This document shows positions 1-8,428 of a stretch of 64,000 nucleotides of DNA, piece after piece; the first letter of the stretch is position 1, and each line of letters opens with the position of its first letter. Made by a program: the position numbers and the translations under genes. The notes under the pieces were generated by a model. That model saw nothing but the letters and a program-made list of their open reading frames with translations. It had not been told where the DNA came from and ran no database searches. The stretch is taken from positions 254,637 through 318,636 of the forward strand of contig JBFMAK010000001.1 in NCBI GenBank assembly GCA_040755695.1. Reading direction: 5' to 3'. The stretch comes from Candidatus Diapherotrites archaeon. GTDB taxonomy: Archaea; Iainarchaeota; Iainarchaeia; Iainarchaeales; 1-14-0-10-31-34.

Positions 1-104
1 ATCTTAATCCATTTTCCAGTAATTTTTCTGGGAAAAAACCTCTCAATCTCCTTATTAATCTTTCCAGTATTCTCCTTCAAGTATTCCTCAATACTCTCCT
101 TCAA
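1..104 (-). CDS. isoprenoid synthase-like protein, N-terminal fragment (runs off left edge)
   Basis: Open reading frame entering from the left edge on the minus strand. The chosen start is TTG at 104, preceded by a GGGGG purine run about 7 nt upstream; an in-frame TAA lies six codons further up. The 34 visible residues include KINKEIERFF and ITGKW, which resemble KINKEVEKIM and ASKWMTGKKY in the isoprenoid synthase-like protein at 1644-2510. It is therefore probably a paralog of that gene. The function cannot be confirmed because only the extreme N terminus is inside the window. It is divergent from the KaiC-like gene at 207. Confidence 0.5.
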   Translation of the reverse strand, partial: MKESIEEYLKENTGKINKEIERFFPRKITGKWIK

Positions 105-206
105 TTGATTTCCCCCGCTTTATTACAGCTTATATAGTTTAAAACAAAAGTTTTTAAATTAAAACAGCATTAATAAATAACTGAATTGAGTTTGAAGGTG
201 AATTAA

Positions 207-965
207 TTGATTGAAAGGGTTAAGACTGGAATTGATGGCTTAGATAAGGCATTAAATGGGGGCATTCCTGCACGAAACCTCGTGCTTATTTCAGGGGGAG
301 CAGGAACAGGAAAAAGCACTTTATGCATGCAGTTTCTCTATAACGGAGCAAAAAAGTTCGGGGAGAAAGGACTTTACGTTTCAACAGAACAAAGAGAGCA
401 AGACCTTAGAAAGCAGGCAGAACAGTACGGCTGGAATTTAATGGAATTAGAAGAAAAAGGCCTGCTGAAGATTGTATTCATTGATATAGTGAAGGAAAAT
501 CATTTCCTTGAAAGGCTTAGGGAAGCAATAAAACTCTTCAGGCCTAAAAGACTCATCATTGACTCACTGAGCACGCTTGCAGACTACACCGCAGTAACAG
601 ACTACTCCAAGAAGTCCTGGACTTTCGCTCAAATCCAGTCAGAAATCATTCCCACAGCAGTAACAGAAAACATCATGACAAAAAAAATTCTTGTGGCACT
701 AATATCAGAATTAAAAGAGTTCGACAGCACTGTCCTCCTCACTTCTGAATTGCCTGAAGGCACAAATGATTTAAGCGCTGACAAAATAAGTGAATTTATT
801 ACGGATGGGATAATAGTCCTGTATCATACCAATATTGGGGGGGAAGCTTTCGGCAACATTCAAATAAGAAAAATGAGATACACTTCTCACAGCCACGCAT
901 TATATAACTTATTAATAACCCAGCACGGAATTGAAATTGGTGAAGAAACAACTGTTATGAAATAA
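207..965 (+). CDS. KaiC/Rad55-family RecA-fold ATPase
   Basis: A 252-residue single-domain RecA-superfamily ATPase of the KaiC/GvpD/Rad55 group. Walker A is GGAGTGKST (about residues 29-37) and Walker B is RLIIDSLSTL (about 112-121). The opening MIERVKTGIDGLDKALNGGIP is the typical N-terminal strand of KaiC domains. Members of this family usually act as ATP-dependent switches rather than as DNA recombinases. The TTG start at 207 is supported by GGTGA at 197-201. The V4R-domain gene follows 13 nt later and is probably co-transcribed, suggesting a signalling or sensing pair. The exact role is unknown. Confidence 0.85.
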   Translation: MIERVKTGIDGLDKALNGGIPARNLVLISGGAGTGKSTLCMQFLYNGAKKFGEKGLYVSTEQREQDLRKQAEQYGWNLMELEEKGLLKIVFIDIVKENHFLERLREAIKLFRPKRLIIDSLSTLADYTAVTDYSKKSWTFAQIQSEIIPTAVTENIMTKKILVALISELKEFDSTVLLTSELPEGTNDLSADKISEFITDGIIVLYHTNIGGEAFGNIQIRKMRYTSHSHALYNLLITQHGIEIGEETTVMK

Positions 966-978
966 GGGTGATTTTTGA

Positions 979-1647
979 GTGGTAATGGGTTTATTAGCAA
1001 AATTGCTAATGACAAAACAACTTCGCTTTGAAGATGGAGTTATAAGCCTAAAAGATATTAATCTTACATTATTACCTTCTTTTTTTATAGCAGAACTCAC
1101 AAAATATTATAAAAAAGAAAATAATATGTCAAAATTTTATTTTATCTCATGGTATTGGGGTTATGTTCTTGTAAGAACAGTTAAAGAAAGATTTAAGCTT
1201 GACACCCCAGATCATGTGTATTCTCTTGGAATGGATTTAGGGGAAGCGATGGGGTTAGGTTTGTATAAAACACACGATTATTTTCCAGGGAGGTACACTC
1301 ATTTTGTGATTAAAACTAATCCTATTTTAAAATACTTTAAAAACGAAAAAATAGATGTGCCTATTGATTATTTTGTATCGGGGGCGATGGCAGGAGGGGG
1401 ATGTTTAGTTCATAACAGTGTTTGCCAAAATGTTGAAACCAAGTGTATGCATAAAGGAGATGCTGAATGTGATTTTTTGACTGGAACAGAAAAAGAATTA
1501 AAAGACAGGGGTTTATGGGATACTGCTGTTAAAAGATATGATTTGGATAAATATTATCCTTTGCAGAAAGAGATTTTTAATAATTATAATGAAGCAAATG
1601 AGGTCCAGCTTTTAGATTCAATTATTAATAAAATAGACTCTATTTAG
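979..1647 (+). CDS. V4R-domain protein
   Basis: A 222-residue protein of the V4R (4-vinyl reductase-like) small-ligand-binding family. The C-terminal part (about residues 110-175) carries the characteristic Cys-rich segment, with CLVHNSVC, TKCMHKGDAECDF and glycines placed as in V4R domains. The GTG start at 979 has a GGTGA ribosome-binding site at 967-971. It follows the KaiC-like ATPase by 13 nt, so the two probably form an operon; V4R domains are known as sensory or chaperone-like domains in archaea. The 3' end overlaps the convergent isoprenoid synthase-like gene by 4 nt. Stop codon is TAG. Confidence 0.8.
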   Translation: MVMGLLAKLLMTKQLRFEDGVISLKDINLTLLPSFFIAELTKYYKKENNMSKFYFISWYWGYVLVRTVKERFKLDTPDHVYSLGMDLGEAMGLGLYKTHDYFPGRYTHFVIKTNPILKYFKNEKIDVPIDYFVSGAMAGGGCLVHNSVCQNVETKCMHKGDAECDFLTGTEKELKDRGLWDTAVKRYDLDKYYPLQKEIFNNYNEANEVQLLDSIINKIDSI

Positions 1648-2510
1648 CCTCTAATGCTTTTTAGCAAAGATGAAACTTTTGAATGTTCTTCTTCAATCAT
1701 TTTCTTGAAATTATTTATTGCTTCAATATTCTTTTGTTCATTAATCTTTTTTGATTTTTCTACGTAAAGATCAATAATTTTATTTAAATAATTATGGGCA
1801 TTTCCCTTTTCAATTAATAATATTATTGCTGTTTCAATACCATTTTGCTTATCATGTTCAAGGTCATCAATATCTTTTTTTATGAGGTTTACTGCTCTAA
1901 ATATTCTTGCTATTTTTACTATTTTATTGATATTTTTTTTATTTTCTTTTAAAACTATAAAAGGAATTTGCGCATATATATCCATATCTAAACTTCTGCA
2001 ATCGTATATTTGCATGCAATAGTTAACTATTTTTTCCTCGTTTACTTCTGCTTTGATCATTTGATGGTAGACGCCTTCAAGGACTGCTATGCTGATTATC
2101 TTGTTAAAATAATTTGAAATATTTCTTTTCAATTTATTACTAGATTTTTGTTTATTATAAACAGATAGCGTTCGTATTAATTCGACCAAATATAATGCTT
2201 TAATTTCTTTACTTAAATTTTCATCCAAAATATCATCCAGAATATTAATAGTGACATCAAGAGATATAGAAAGATTTAGGCTATCTTCGGGGTATTGAGG
2301 GAAAGCCTTTTTTACATAAAAAGTTCTCATATATTTCTTGCCAGTCATCCATTTGGAAGCAAGATTTTGGTGGGCAATTCTCATTATTTTTTCTACTTCT
2401 TTATTAATTTTTCCCCCTTTTATTCCAATATCTTTTTTTAAAATACTTTTAATATCCTTCAAGTTATGATTAATAGTTTCTTCATATTTTTTTACAAGGG
2501 TTTCCATCAA
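1644..2510 (-). CDS. polyprenyl/squalene synthase-like isoprenoid synthase (divergent)
   Basis: A 288-residue all-helical protein. Residues about 88-102 contain NILDDILDE, matching the DDxxD metal/diphosphate-binding motif of isoprenyl diphosphate synthases. A second acidic segment, NLIKKDIDDLEHDKQNG, falls at about residues 205-225 where the second Asp-rich motif is expected. Overall similarity appears weak, so substrate and chain length cannot be predicted, and a scaffold or terpene-cyclase-like role is possible. It lies last in a same-strand group with a SemiSWEET-like membrane protein and a geranylgeranyl-reductase-family flavoprotein, which suggests lipid or isoprenoid work. The left-edge fragment at 1-104 looks like a paralog. 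Confidence 0.55.
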   Translation of the reverse strand: MMETLVKKYEETINHNLKDIKSILKKDIGIKGGKINKEVEKIMRIAHQNLASKWMTGKKYMRTFYVKKAFPQYPEDSLNLSISLDVTINILDDILDENLSKEIKALYLVELIRTLSVYNKQKSSNKLKRNISNYFNKIISIAVLEGVYHQMIKAEVNEEKIVNYCMQIYDCRSLDMDIYAQIPFIVLKENKKNINKIVKIARIFRAVNLIKKDIDDLEHDKQNGIETAIILLIEKGNAHNYLNKIIDLYVEKSKKINEQKNIEAINNFKKMIEEEHSKVSSLLKSIRG

Positions 2511-2554
2511 ATCACCTATTAATTAATCCACATAAAAGAATATATTAAGTTGCT

Positions 2555-2806
2555 TTATTTATATTTCATTTTTAAGTATAAAAGAATTACGGAACAGATT
2601 AGGGGGGCTATGTTCATATAAATTATGTAAAAATCCTTTCTTATTATTCTATATAAAATCAAAAATATTGCTTGAAAAAATAAAATTACCAAAAAAGAAA
2701 ATGAAAGATCTCTTGTTTCTTTAATTGTTAAACTTCTGTACACTTGAGGCATTAATCTAACTGAAGTAAGTACTCCAGCTATCACCCCAAATACAGTTTC
2801 TAACAT
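2555..2806 (-). CDS. SemiSWEET / PQ-loop membrane protein
   Basis: An 83-residue protein with three predicted transmembrane helices (about residues 3-20, 35-55 and 60-78). The first helix carries MPQVYRSLTIKETRDLSFSF, the PQ-loop signature shared by SemiSWEET sugar transporters and related repeats. The length fits a single three-helix bundle, which in this family dimerises to form a channel. The next genes on the same strand are a GGR-family oxidoreductase upstream and an isoprenoid synthase-like protein downstream (44 nt gap). The substrate is unknown; the neighbours suggest something other than simple sugar uptake, but this is inference. Confidence 0.75.
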   Translation of the reverse strand: MLETVFGVIAGVLTSVRLMPQVYRSLTIKETRDLSFSFLVILFFQAIFLILYRIIRKDFYIIYMNIAPLICSVILLYLKMKYK

Positions 2807-2867
2807 AAGATAATAGGTCCCTGCTTTAAAATTAATACAATAAGCAGTAATGAGAATATGTTTATAA

Positions 2868-3911
2868 TTAGTGATTAAAAAAAGCTTTAAGCCAGTTCAT
2901 TATACCAAAATTTTTTAGTTTTTTGAATTTTCTTTCCAGCACTTTTGTTAATTCCTTACATTTTTCTCGGTAATCTGATAATGGATCTTCTTCTGAATTA
3001 TTTATTGCTTCCGCTGCAAATTGTCCCGACCGCATAGCAAAACTTATTCCTTCCCCACTCGTAGGAGTAATCAAACCAGCAGCTTCTCCTGCAAGAAAAA
3101 CATTTTTTTTACCTAAACAAATGTCATTTATAGATCGAGGCCTCAAAATAATTGCAGATTTAAGGCTTCCTTTCCCATAAATCCCGTATTTTTCTTTTAA
3201 TTTGTTTTTTAAAATGTTAAACTTATTTTTTGCTTCACTCGGGAAAAGAGCTGAACCTATCAATAACTCGTTATTTTTTGGTATAACCCATGAATAGAAA
3301 TCTGTTATTGAATTGTCATAAATAAATAAAGCATTTTTAGGCATTTTTTTTGATTGAATTGTTTCTTGCATAGCAAGATAATATGGAATGTTTTTTTTGG
3401 ATAATTTTTGCCTTACAGTGGAAATCGCTCCATCACATCCTATAACATACTTTGCTATTACAGATTTTATGGTTCCATTTGACTCCAATATTATGGAAAT
3501 CAAGTTGTTTTTTGTGTATGTAAACTCAATAAGTTTTGCACTTTGCAAAAAACTAATGTTGGGTTTTTTTATATTGCTAAAAAGCCAGTAATCAAATTTT
3601 TTTCTGTCCACGTTTAAAAAATTTTTTTCTTCGTGTTTTTTTGTGTTTTTTTCCCAGTCTAAATAGGTTACACTTAAATATTTCGGTTTAACTGTAAATT
3701 CTTCTGAAATACTGAATGATTTTAAAAATTCTTTTGAGGCAGAAACGAGCATTCCGCCGCAGGGTTTATCTCTTGGGATAGTTCTTGAGTCAACCATTAA
3801 AACACTAAAATTTTTTGATATAGTTTTTGCGAAAACACATCCTGCGGGGCCCGCTCCAACAATTACTATATCGTACCCTATTTTCAAATCAGTAATATTT
3901 ATTTTGTTCAT
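2868..3911 (-). CDS. geranylgeranyl reductase family FAD-dependent oxidoreductase
   Basis: A 347-residue flavoprotein. The N-terminal Rossmann motif is VIVGAGPAGC (about residues 15-24). It is followed by PRDKPCGGML, the PxxPCGG element typical of geranylgeranyl reductases, and a C-terminal FAD motif reads NVFLAGEAAGLITPTSGEGI, with Glu in place of the usual Asp of GDAAG. The family saturates isoprenoid chains of archaeal lipids or related substrates. Start is ATG at 3911. Two co-directional genes follow (SemiSWEET and isoprenoid synthase-like), an arrangement consistent with a lipid-modifying cassette. Confidence 0.85.
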   Translation of the reverse strand: MNKINITDLKIGYDIVIVGAGPAGCVFAKTISKNFSVLMVDSRTIPRDKPCGGMLVSASKEFLKSFSISEEFTVKPKYLSVTYLDWEKNTKKHEEKNFLNVDRKKFDYWLFSNIKKPNISFLQSAKLIEFTYTKNNLISIILESNGTIKSVIAKYVIGCDGAISTVRQKLSKKNIPYYLAMQETIQSKKMPKNALFIYDNSITDFYSWVIPKNNELLIGSALFPSEAKNKFNILKNKLKEKYGIYGKGSLKSAIILRPRSINDICLGKKNVFLAGEAAGLITPTSGEGISFAMRSGQFAAEAINNSEEDPLSDYREKCKELTKVLERKFKKLKNFGIMNWLKAFFNH

Positions 3912-4034
3912 GCATTGTCTCTTTACTTGTTCTATACAAGGAGATAATATTCAAAACTTATTAAAATATTTTTCTGTTGGTTAGTTCATATTTTCCAAGT
4001 AAATTTAACTAAGTTTAACTTTTTAAACCCTTTT

Positions 4035-4883
4035 ATGTATAATTTTTTTATGGGCTCTCTTTCAATCCCTTTTCTTGGGAAGGGGTCTGGCACAAAGGAA
4101 AAGATTATTCTTCTTCTAAGCCAGCAGTGGCCTTTGAACACCAAAAAGATTCATTTTGAGTTGGAGAAGTTTTATTCTTTGAATATCACTTACCAGGCCG
4201 TTCACAAGCTCTTGAAGCAGATGGAAGAAGAAAAGATTGTTGAGAGAGGCGTTGACGGCTACAAGATAACAAAAGACTGGATTCAGAAAACCAAAAAATT
4301 CTCCGAACAACTAGAAGAAATGTACTCAGAGAAAGGAAAGGCGCTTGCAAAAGAATCTGGCGAACCAATTAAATTGAAATTTAATAATTTCTTGGATGCC
4401 GCCAGGTTTATTGTTAATAATTTCTATTTTGATTTTCTTAATCCTCAAAGAAAGCCTTCTTTATGTATCTGGAAACATGTTGCATGTCCAATAGGAGCGA
4501 CTGAGCGGGAGAATGAAAACTTCAGAAAAATATTTTCTTATGCCAAGCATTATGCTGTTACAAATGGGAATACCTTTCTTGATAAGTATTTTGCTAAATA
4601 TTATGAAACCTTAGGCAAAAAAATAAAACTGAGCATAGACTTTAGCATGGAGGAAGACATTTTTATTAATGGGGATTACATTGCTCAAATGTTTTATGAC
4701 AGACGCTTAAGAAAAGAACTTAATGAAGTTTATGACAACACCAAAGAATTCAACGAATTTGATTTAGCAAAACAATTTGAGAGAATAACAAACAAGAATT
4801 ATGTAATACTAATATTTATTTCGAAGAACTCTGAGCTAGCAGATTTTTACAGATGGAAATTCATAAAATATTTTAATAATTAG
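4035..4883 (+). CDS. winged-helix transcriptional regulator (archaeal orphan family)
   Basis: A 282-residue protein with an N-terminal winged helix-turn-helix (about residues 20-85: IHFELEKFYSLNITYQAVHKLLKQ, then VERGVDGYKIT) and a roughly 190-residue C-terminal domain that I do not recognise. The TATA-like TTTTTAAA at 4019-4026 sits about 25-30 nt before the second ATG at 4050 (residue 6), so a leaderless start at 4050 is as likely as 4035. The last part, containing LAKQFERITNK, is echoed at DNA level in a gene remnant at 16931-16990. The gene ends in TAG followed directly by TGG TAA. Confidence 0.6.
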   Translation: MYNFFMGSLSIPFLGKGSGTKEKIILLLSQQWPLNTKKIHFELEKFYSLNITYQAVHKLLKQMEEEKIVERGVDGYKITKDWIQKTKKFSEQLEEMYSEKGKALAKESGEPIKLKFNNFLDAARFIVNNFYFDFLNPQRKPSLCIWKHVACPIGATERENENFRKIFSYAKHYAVTNGNTFLDKYFAKYYETLGKKIKLSIDFSMEEDIFINGDYIAQMFYDRRLRKELNEVYDNTKEFNEFDLAKQFERITNKNYVILIFISKNSELADFYRWKFIKYFNN

Positions 4884-5029
4884 TGGTAAATTCCGACCTC
4901 GAAAACCATGTTTTACCTTTAACATTAAGAAAAAAGAGAATAAAAATATGACGGGAAAAAATGAGTTTGTCGATTAATCCTTTTTAACCTCTTGTTTTAT
5001 ATTTGAGTTTTTTTGTTTTTCATAACAGG

Positions 5030-5491
5030 TCATTGATGTTTGCTTAACCTGCAAAAGTATAATTCTTTTTCCATGAAGCAGTAGTTTGTGTTCTTGAACC
5101 CAAATTTTTCATATATCTTGAAGGCTTTTTCGTTTATGTTTGCCACTAAGGTAAGAACTTTGAATCTTTTTTCTTTTGCTAGCTTTTCCATGAATTGAAG
5201 TGTTTTTAGGCCGTAGCCTTTTCCTTGGTGCTGCGAGTTAATTGCAACCTCTGAAATCCACAGATAGTTTCCTTTAATGAATTTGTATGTTTCAGCAAAC
5301 ACAAAGCCAATTATTTTTCCTTCAAGTTCAATGCAAAAGCAAAGATCAGGATTATTTTCCATTAGTTCTGCTAATCGTTCTTTTGAAGAATCCAAAGTCC
5401 ATTCTTCGCCCTGCTTACGAAACTCTTCAAGCAATATTTTTGCGCATGCAAGCAAATCCTTTTTCGTTGCAGACCTTATATTAAAAGACAA
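5030..5491 (-). CDS. GNAT family N-acetyltransferase
   Basis: A 153-residue GNAT acetyltransferase. The N terminus IRSATKKDL is the usual first strand and helix. The acetyl-CoA-binding motif A is at about residues 80-105: ISEVAINSQHQGKGYGLKTLQ, with Q-x-x-G-x-G/A. The C-terminal AFKIYEKFGFK motif is also typical. The start is TTG at 5491. The substrate cannot be deduced; N-terminal or small-molecule acetylation are both possible. It stands alone between the winged-helix gene and the nucleotidyltransferase cluster. Confidence 0.85.
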   Translation of the reverse strand: MSFNIRSATKKDLLACAKILLEEFRKQGEEWTLDSSKERLAELMENNPDLCFCIELEGKIIGFVFAETYKFIKGNYLWISEVAINSQHQGKGYGLKTLQFMEKLAKEKRFKVLTLVANINEKAFKIYEKFGFKNTNYCFMEKELYFCRLSKHQ

Positions 5492-5565
5492 TTTAAATCA
5501 CTTCCATTCCTTACAATTTTATTTAATGTTATTTTAATGCACGTGATTAAATCCACTATTAGCAT

Positions 5566-6240
5566 TTAATCTACAAACTTTATTCCTTTTTTTTGTTCGA
5601 GAATCACCCTTAAAGATTCTATATAATACCAAAGTGTTTCAAGTCTTTGCTTTTTATTTAACAGTATTTGAAATCCCTTTAAAGAAGGGTGTTTTTTTTC
5701 CAGTTTTTTTGAATATTTTTGCATAATTCTTTTCTTTCCTTCAAGATATTGCAATGATAAAATACTGTACATTACGTCCCTTCTAAGTTTTAATGCCCAA
5801 AAGCGAACTGTTTTTTTGTTTAATATTTCATGACGTATTTTTTGTGCTATCCATACAACACACTCATAGTATCTATTAAGATCAAAATGAACATTTTTTA
5901 GTATGTCTTTTCCATATATGCACAGCCCTTCATTTGCTATAATGTAATATTGAATGATATTGCTTTTTTTGAAATAAAGCATCTTTGATTCATCTTCAAA
6001 AACAATATCCCAATAAATTTTTCTTTTTGTCTTAACATTTTTTATTACTTTGATAATTGATTTTATTGTTTGAATTGGTTTTTTTGAATTTTTTAGAATT
6101 ATAAACAGATCTAAATCACTTTTTTTTGAAAAATTTTTATTTAGTATGCTTCCATAAACATAAACACTGAGTATTCTATTATCTTTTAATTGTGAAAAAA
6201 ATAGTCTGACTTTTTTGAGCTCTTTCAAGCGAAAGTTCAA
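5566..6240 (-). CDS. nucleotidyltransferase-fold protein (MNT-like) with helical C-terminal domain
   Basis: A 224-residue protein whose N-terminal domain (about residues 10-110) is a polymerase-beta-type nucleotidyltransferase: VYVYGSILNKNFSKKSDLDLFIIL carries the GS and DxD catalytic signature. The C-terminal half is helical and Lys-rich, somewhat like HEPN or substrate-binding partners of MNT domains. The start TTG (6240) overlaps the stop TGA of the upstream kinase-like gene, so they are translationally coupled. Substrate unknown. The block from here to 8900 is strongly A+T- and Lys/Ile-rich compared with the core genes, which suggests transfer or relaxed selection. Confidence 0.7.
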   Translation of the reverse strand: MNFRLKELKKVRLFFSQLKDNRILSVYVYGSILNKNFSKKSDLDLFIILKNSKKPIQTIKSIIKVIKNVKTKRKIYWDIVFEDESKMLYFKKSNIIQYYIIANEGLCIYGKDILKNVHFDLNRYYECVVWIAQKIRHEILNKKTVRFWALKLRRDVMYSILSLQYLEGKKRIMQKYSKKLEKKHPSLKGFQILLNKKQRLETLWYYIESLRVILEQKKGIKFVD

Positions 6241-6851
6241 TGTTTTCGCCTCATTTGAATATTTTTTGATTTTGGTGAAGTACCCGGGAGAGCATTAACT
6301 ATTCTTTTGCCCATTGCTTTTTTGAATTGCCTTGTGAACTCTTCAAATAGCTCTCTTTTTGTTAAGCCACTGTTAATAATTCGTCCATCAGCAATTTTTG
6401 CAACTTCTTCCATTCTAAAACGATTTTTTCGAATCATATCTTGGTCTCTGACCCAACCTGTTGCTTTATATTTGTCAACTTTTTGTCGGTTCATTATTCT
6501 AACTATTCTAATATTTTTTGCTGATTCAACGTAAAAAACAAATAAAGGTTCTTTAGGAAAAAGACTTTGTAATGTTTGGATATCTTCAATTTTGTATGTT
6601 CCCTCCACAACTACTGTTCTAAATTTTTGTAATTTTTTTCGAATATACCCTTCTAAAGCTTTTTTGTGTGCGCTCAAACCATATTGTGATTCGATCCTTC
6701 TCAAATATTCTTCAAAAGGCAAAGATTGCTTTCGTGCATTTGCCCGCAAAATATAACCAATTGTTAAAATCCTAGTATTTAACGGTTTCTTAAGGAGTCG
6801 GGCCAAGGTACTTTTTCCTGCGCCGGTATCTCCAGCTAATGCAACTATCAT
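6237..6851 (-). CDS. P-loop nucleotide/small-molecule kinase-like protein
   Basis: A P-loop protein of 204 residues if started at ATG 6851; an alternative TTG at 6902 would overlap the upstream gene. I prefer 6851 because the Walker A motif GDTGAGKST then begins seven residues from the N terminus, as in adenylate- and cytidylate-kinase relatives, and GGAAAT lies about 9 nt upstream. A Walker B-like TVVVEGTY follows at about residue 80. RIVRIMNRQKVD and QDMIRKNRFRMEE look like lid and substrate-binding helices. The specific substrate is unknown. It sits between a HAD-methyltransferase fusion and a nucleotidyltransferase on the same strand. Confidence 0.65.
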   Translation of the reverse strand: MIVALAGDTGAGKSTLARLLKKPLNTRILTIGYILRANARKQSLPFEEYLRRIESQYGLSAHKKALEGYIRKKLQKFRTVVVEGTYKIEDIQTLQSLFPKEPLFVFYVESAKNIRIVRIMNRQKVDKYKATGWVRDQDMIRKNRFRMEEVAKIADGRIINSGLTKRELFEEFTRQFKKAMGKRIVNALPGTSPKSKNIQMRRKH

Positions 6852-6877
6852 ATTAACTATTTCCAATAGTTTTTTAT

Positions 6878-8410
6878 TTAAATTTTCTGGAAAATTGCCC
6901 AATATTGCTTTTTGTTATCTAAACTTTTTATTTTTTCTAAACCAAATGGTTTAATTCTACTAAAACCGTTAGAACCAATTATTTTGCATACTTCCTTAAA
7001 TATTTCATTTAGCAATCTAATTCGCTTGTAATTTTTTCTTTTAATATCAATTGGGGGGGGATAATTTGAAAGTACTAAAAAACCTTTTGTTTTTAGTTTT
7101 TTTGTATAAAATAATATTGCTTTTGCAGTGTCAAAAACTGCTTTTTTTGTTATGAGCGGGTCATTTTTAATCATTTGGACTAATTCTGCTGCCTTTATAT
7201 TTTCTAAAAAATTGAAATATTTTATTTTTTTCATTTTGCAGAATGTATCAAAGAAAAGATCATCGACTCCATGATTGGATACAACGAAATCAACGGGACC
7301 AAAATTTTGGGCAGATTTTTTTGTTGAAAATATTTTATAAGAGAATTTTATTTTCATATGTGAAATAATTTCTTTCAATTTTTTTGAAACATTTTTGTTA
7401 GTATCAATAGAATAATAAATCCCCTTGAATTTACTTAGCCCTAATGCATAAGATATTTTTGGTGATAAACCCGTACAAAATTCAAATACTATTTGGTTTT
7501 GTTTTAAGTAAAGCTGTTTAAAAATTTTTTCCCAAAATCTTGCAATATCCATTGAACGGTAATCTTTTTCGTGGAAAGGAATTGCAAGCTTTCTAAATTC
7601 TTTTTCAAAATCATTTTTATTGTATTTTTTGCGGCTAACTGACCATTGAAATGTAAAATAATCAAAATTAATTGTTGGTTCTTTCTGTTTTTTGAAAACA
7701 ATATTTTTTACTTCTTTTATAGAATTAATCTTATAATCTGGTTTCTCAGTAGCTTTGAAATATTTTCTGGTTTCTTTTAAAACTAATAATGCTGTTTTCA
7801 TTCCTATTTTTTTTGCATATACATCTTCATCCTGCCTATCTCCAACTACAAGAATTTCTTGAGGGTGAATGTTTAGTTTACTTAATATTATTTTAAAAGC
7901 AGTTAAACTTGATTTTTCTTCTCCAAGTTCTGAGGAAACAATAACCTTTTCAAAAAATTGACTTAGCTTCAGTTTTCTTAATCGTTTGAGGATTATTGGT
8001 TTGTAACCGTTTGAAACTAAAAAAAGTTTTATTTTTTGTTTTTTAATATAACGCAAAGTGGAATATGCGCCCGCTTTTAGTCTTAGATATTTTAAAAATG
8101 TTTTATAATATTTGTTAGAACAACTAATTATTGTTTTCATTTGCCTTGAATTAGGATTTTTACCATATAAATGATAAAAAAGAAGTTTTGTGTAGAATGG
8201 AGGCTTATATTTTTCAACATAATATTTTTTTTGATAGTCTAAATCCGTTTTTTTTTGGGCTTCTAAAAAATAATGCCATTCTAAAGATAAGTCGTTCTTC
8301 TTAAAACAATTAAAAGTTAGTTTTTCAGCTTGAATTCTTTTAATTGTCTTACTGCTTTCAACTAATGTATCACCAAAATCAAAAATAATTGCTTTTATCA
8401 TTAATTTCAC
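6878..8410 (-). CDS. HAD hydrolase fused to a methyltransferase-like domain
   Basis: A 510-residue two-domain protein. Residues about 5-235 are a HAD phosphatase: motif I IIFDFGDT (DxDxT variant with Gly at the fourth position), motif II FLVSNGY, and motif IV VVGDRQDEDVYA. Residues about 245-510 look like a Rossmann-type methyltransferase: VFEFCTGLSPKISYALG resembles a SAM-binding loop and VDFVVSNHGVDD the catalytic segment, but the glycine-rich motif is weak. The GTG start at 8410 fits the first beta strand. The gene runs 18 nt after the truncated aldehyde dehydrogenase and 26 nt before the kinase ATG, so these probably formed one operon. The fusion is unfamiliar to me. Confidence 0.6.
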   Translation of the reverse strand: MKLMIKAIIFDFGDTLVESSKTIKRIQAEKLTFNCFKKNDLSLEWHYFLEAQKKTDLDYQKKYYVEKYKPPFYTKLLFYHLYGKNPNSRQMKTIISCSNKYYKTFLKYLRLKAGAYSTLRYIKKQKIKLFLVSNGYKPIILKRLRKLKLSQFFEKVIVSSELGEEKSSLTAFKIILSKLNIHPQEILVVGDRQDEDVYAKKIGMKTALLVLKETRKYFKATEKPDYKINSIKEVKNIVFKKQKEPTINFDYFTFQWSVSRKKYNKNDFEKEFRKLAIPFHEKDYRSMDIARFWEKIFKQLYLKQNQIVFEFCTGLSPKISYALGLSKFKGIYYSIDTNKNVSKKLKEIISHMKIKFSYKIFSTKKSAQNFGPVDFVVSNHGVDDLFFDTFCKMKKIKYFNFLENIKAAELVQMIKNDPLITKKAVFDTAKAILFYTKKLKTKGFLVLSNYPPPIDIKRKNYKRIRLLNEIFKEVCKIIGSNGFSRIKPFGLEKIKSLDNKKQYWAIFQKI

Positions 8411-8428
8411 TAAGCGATTTTCAAAACT

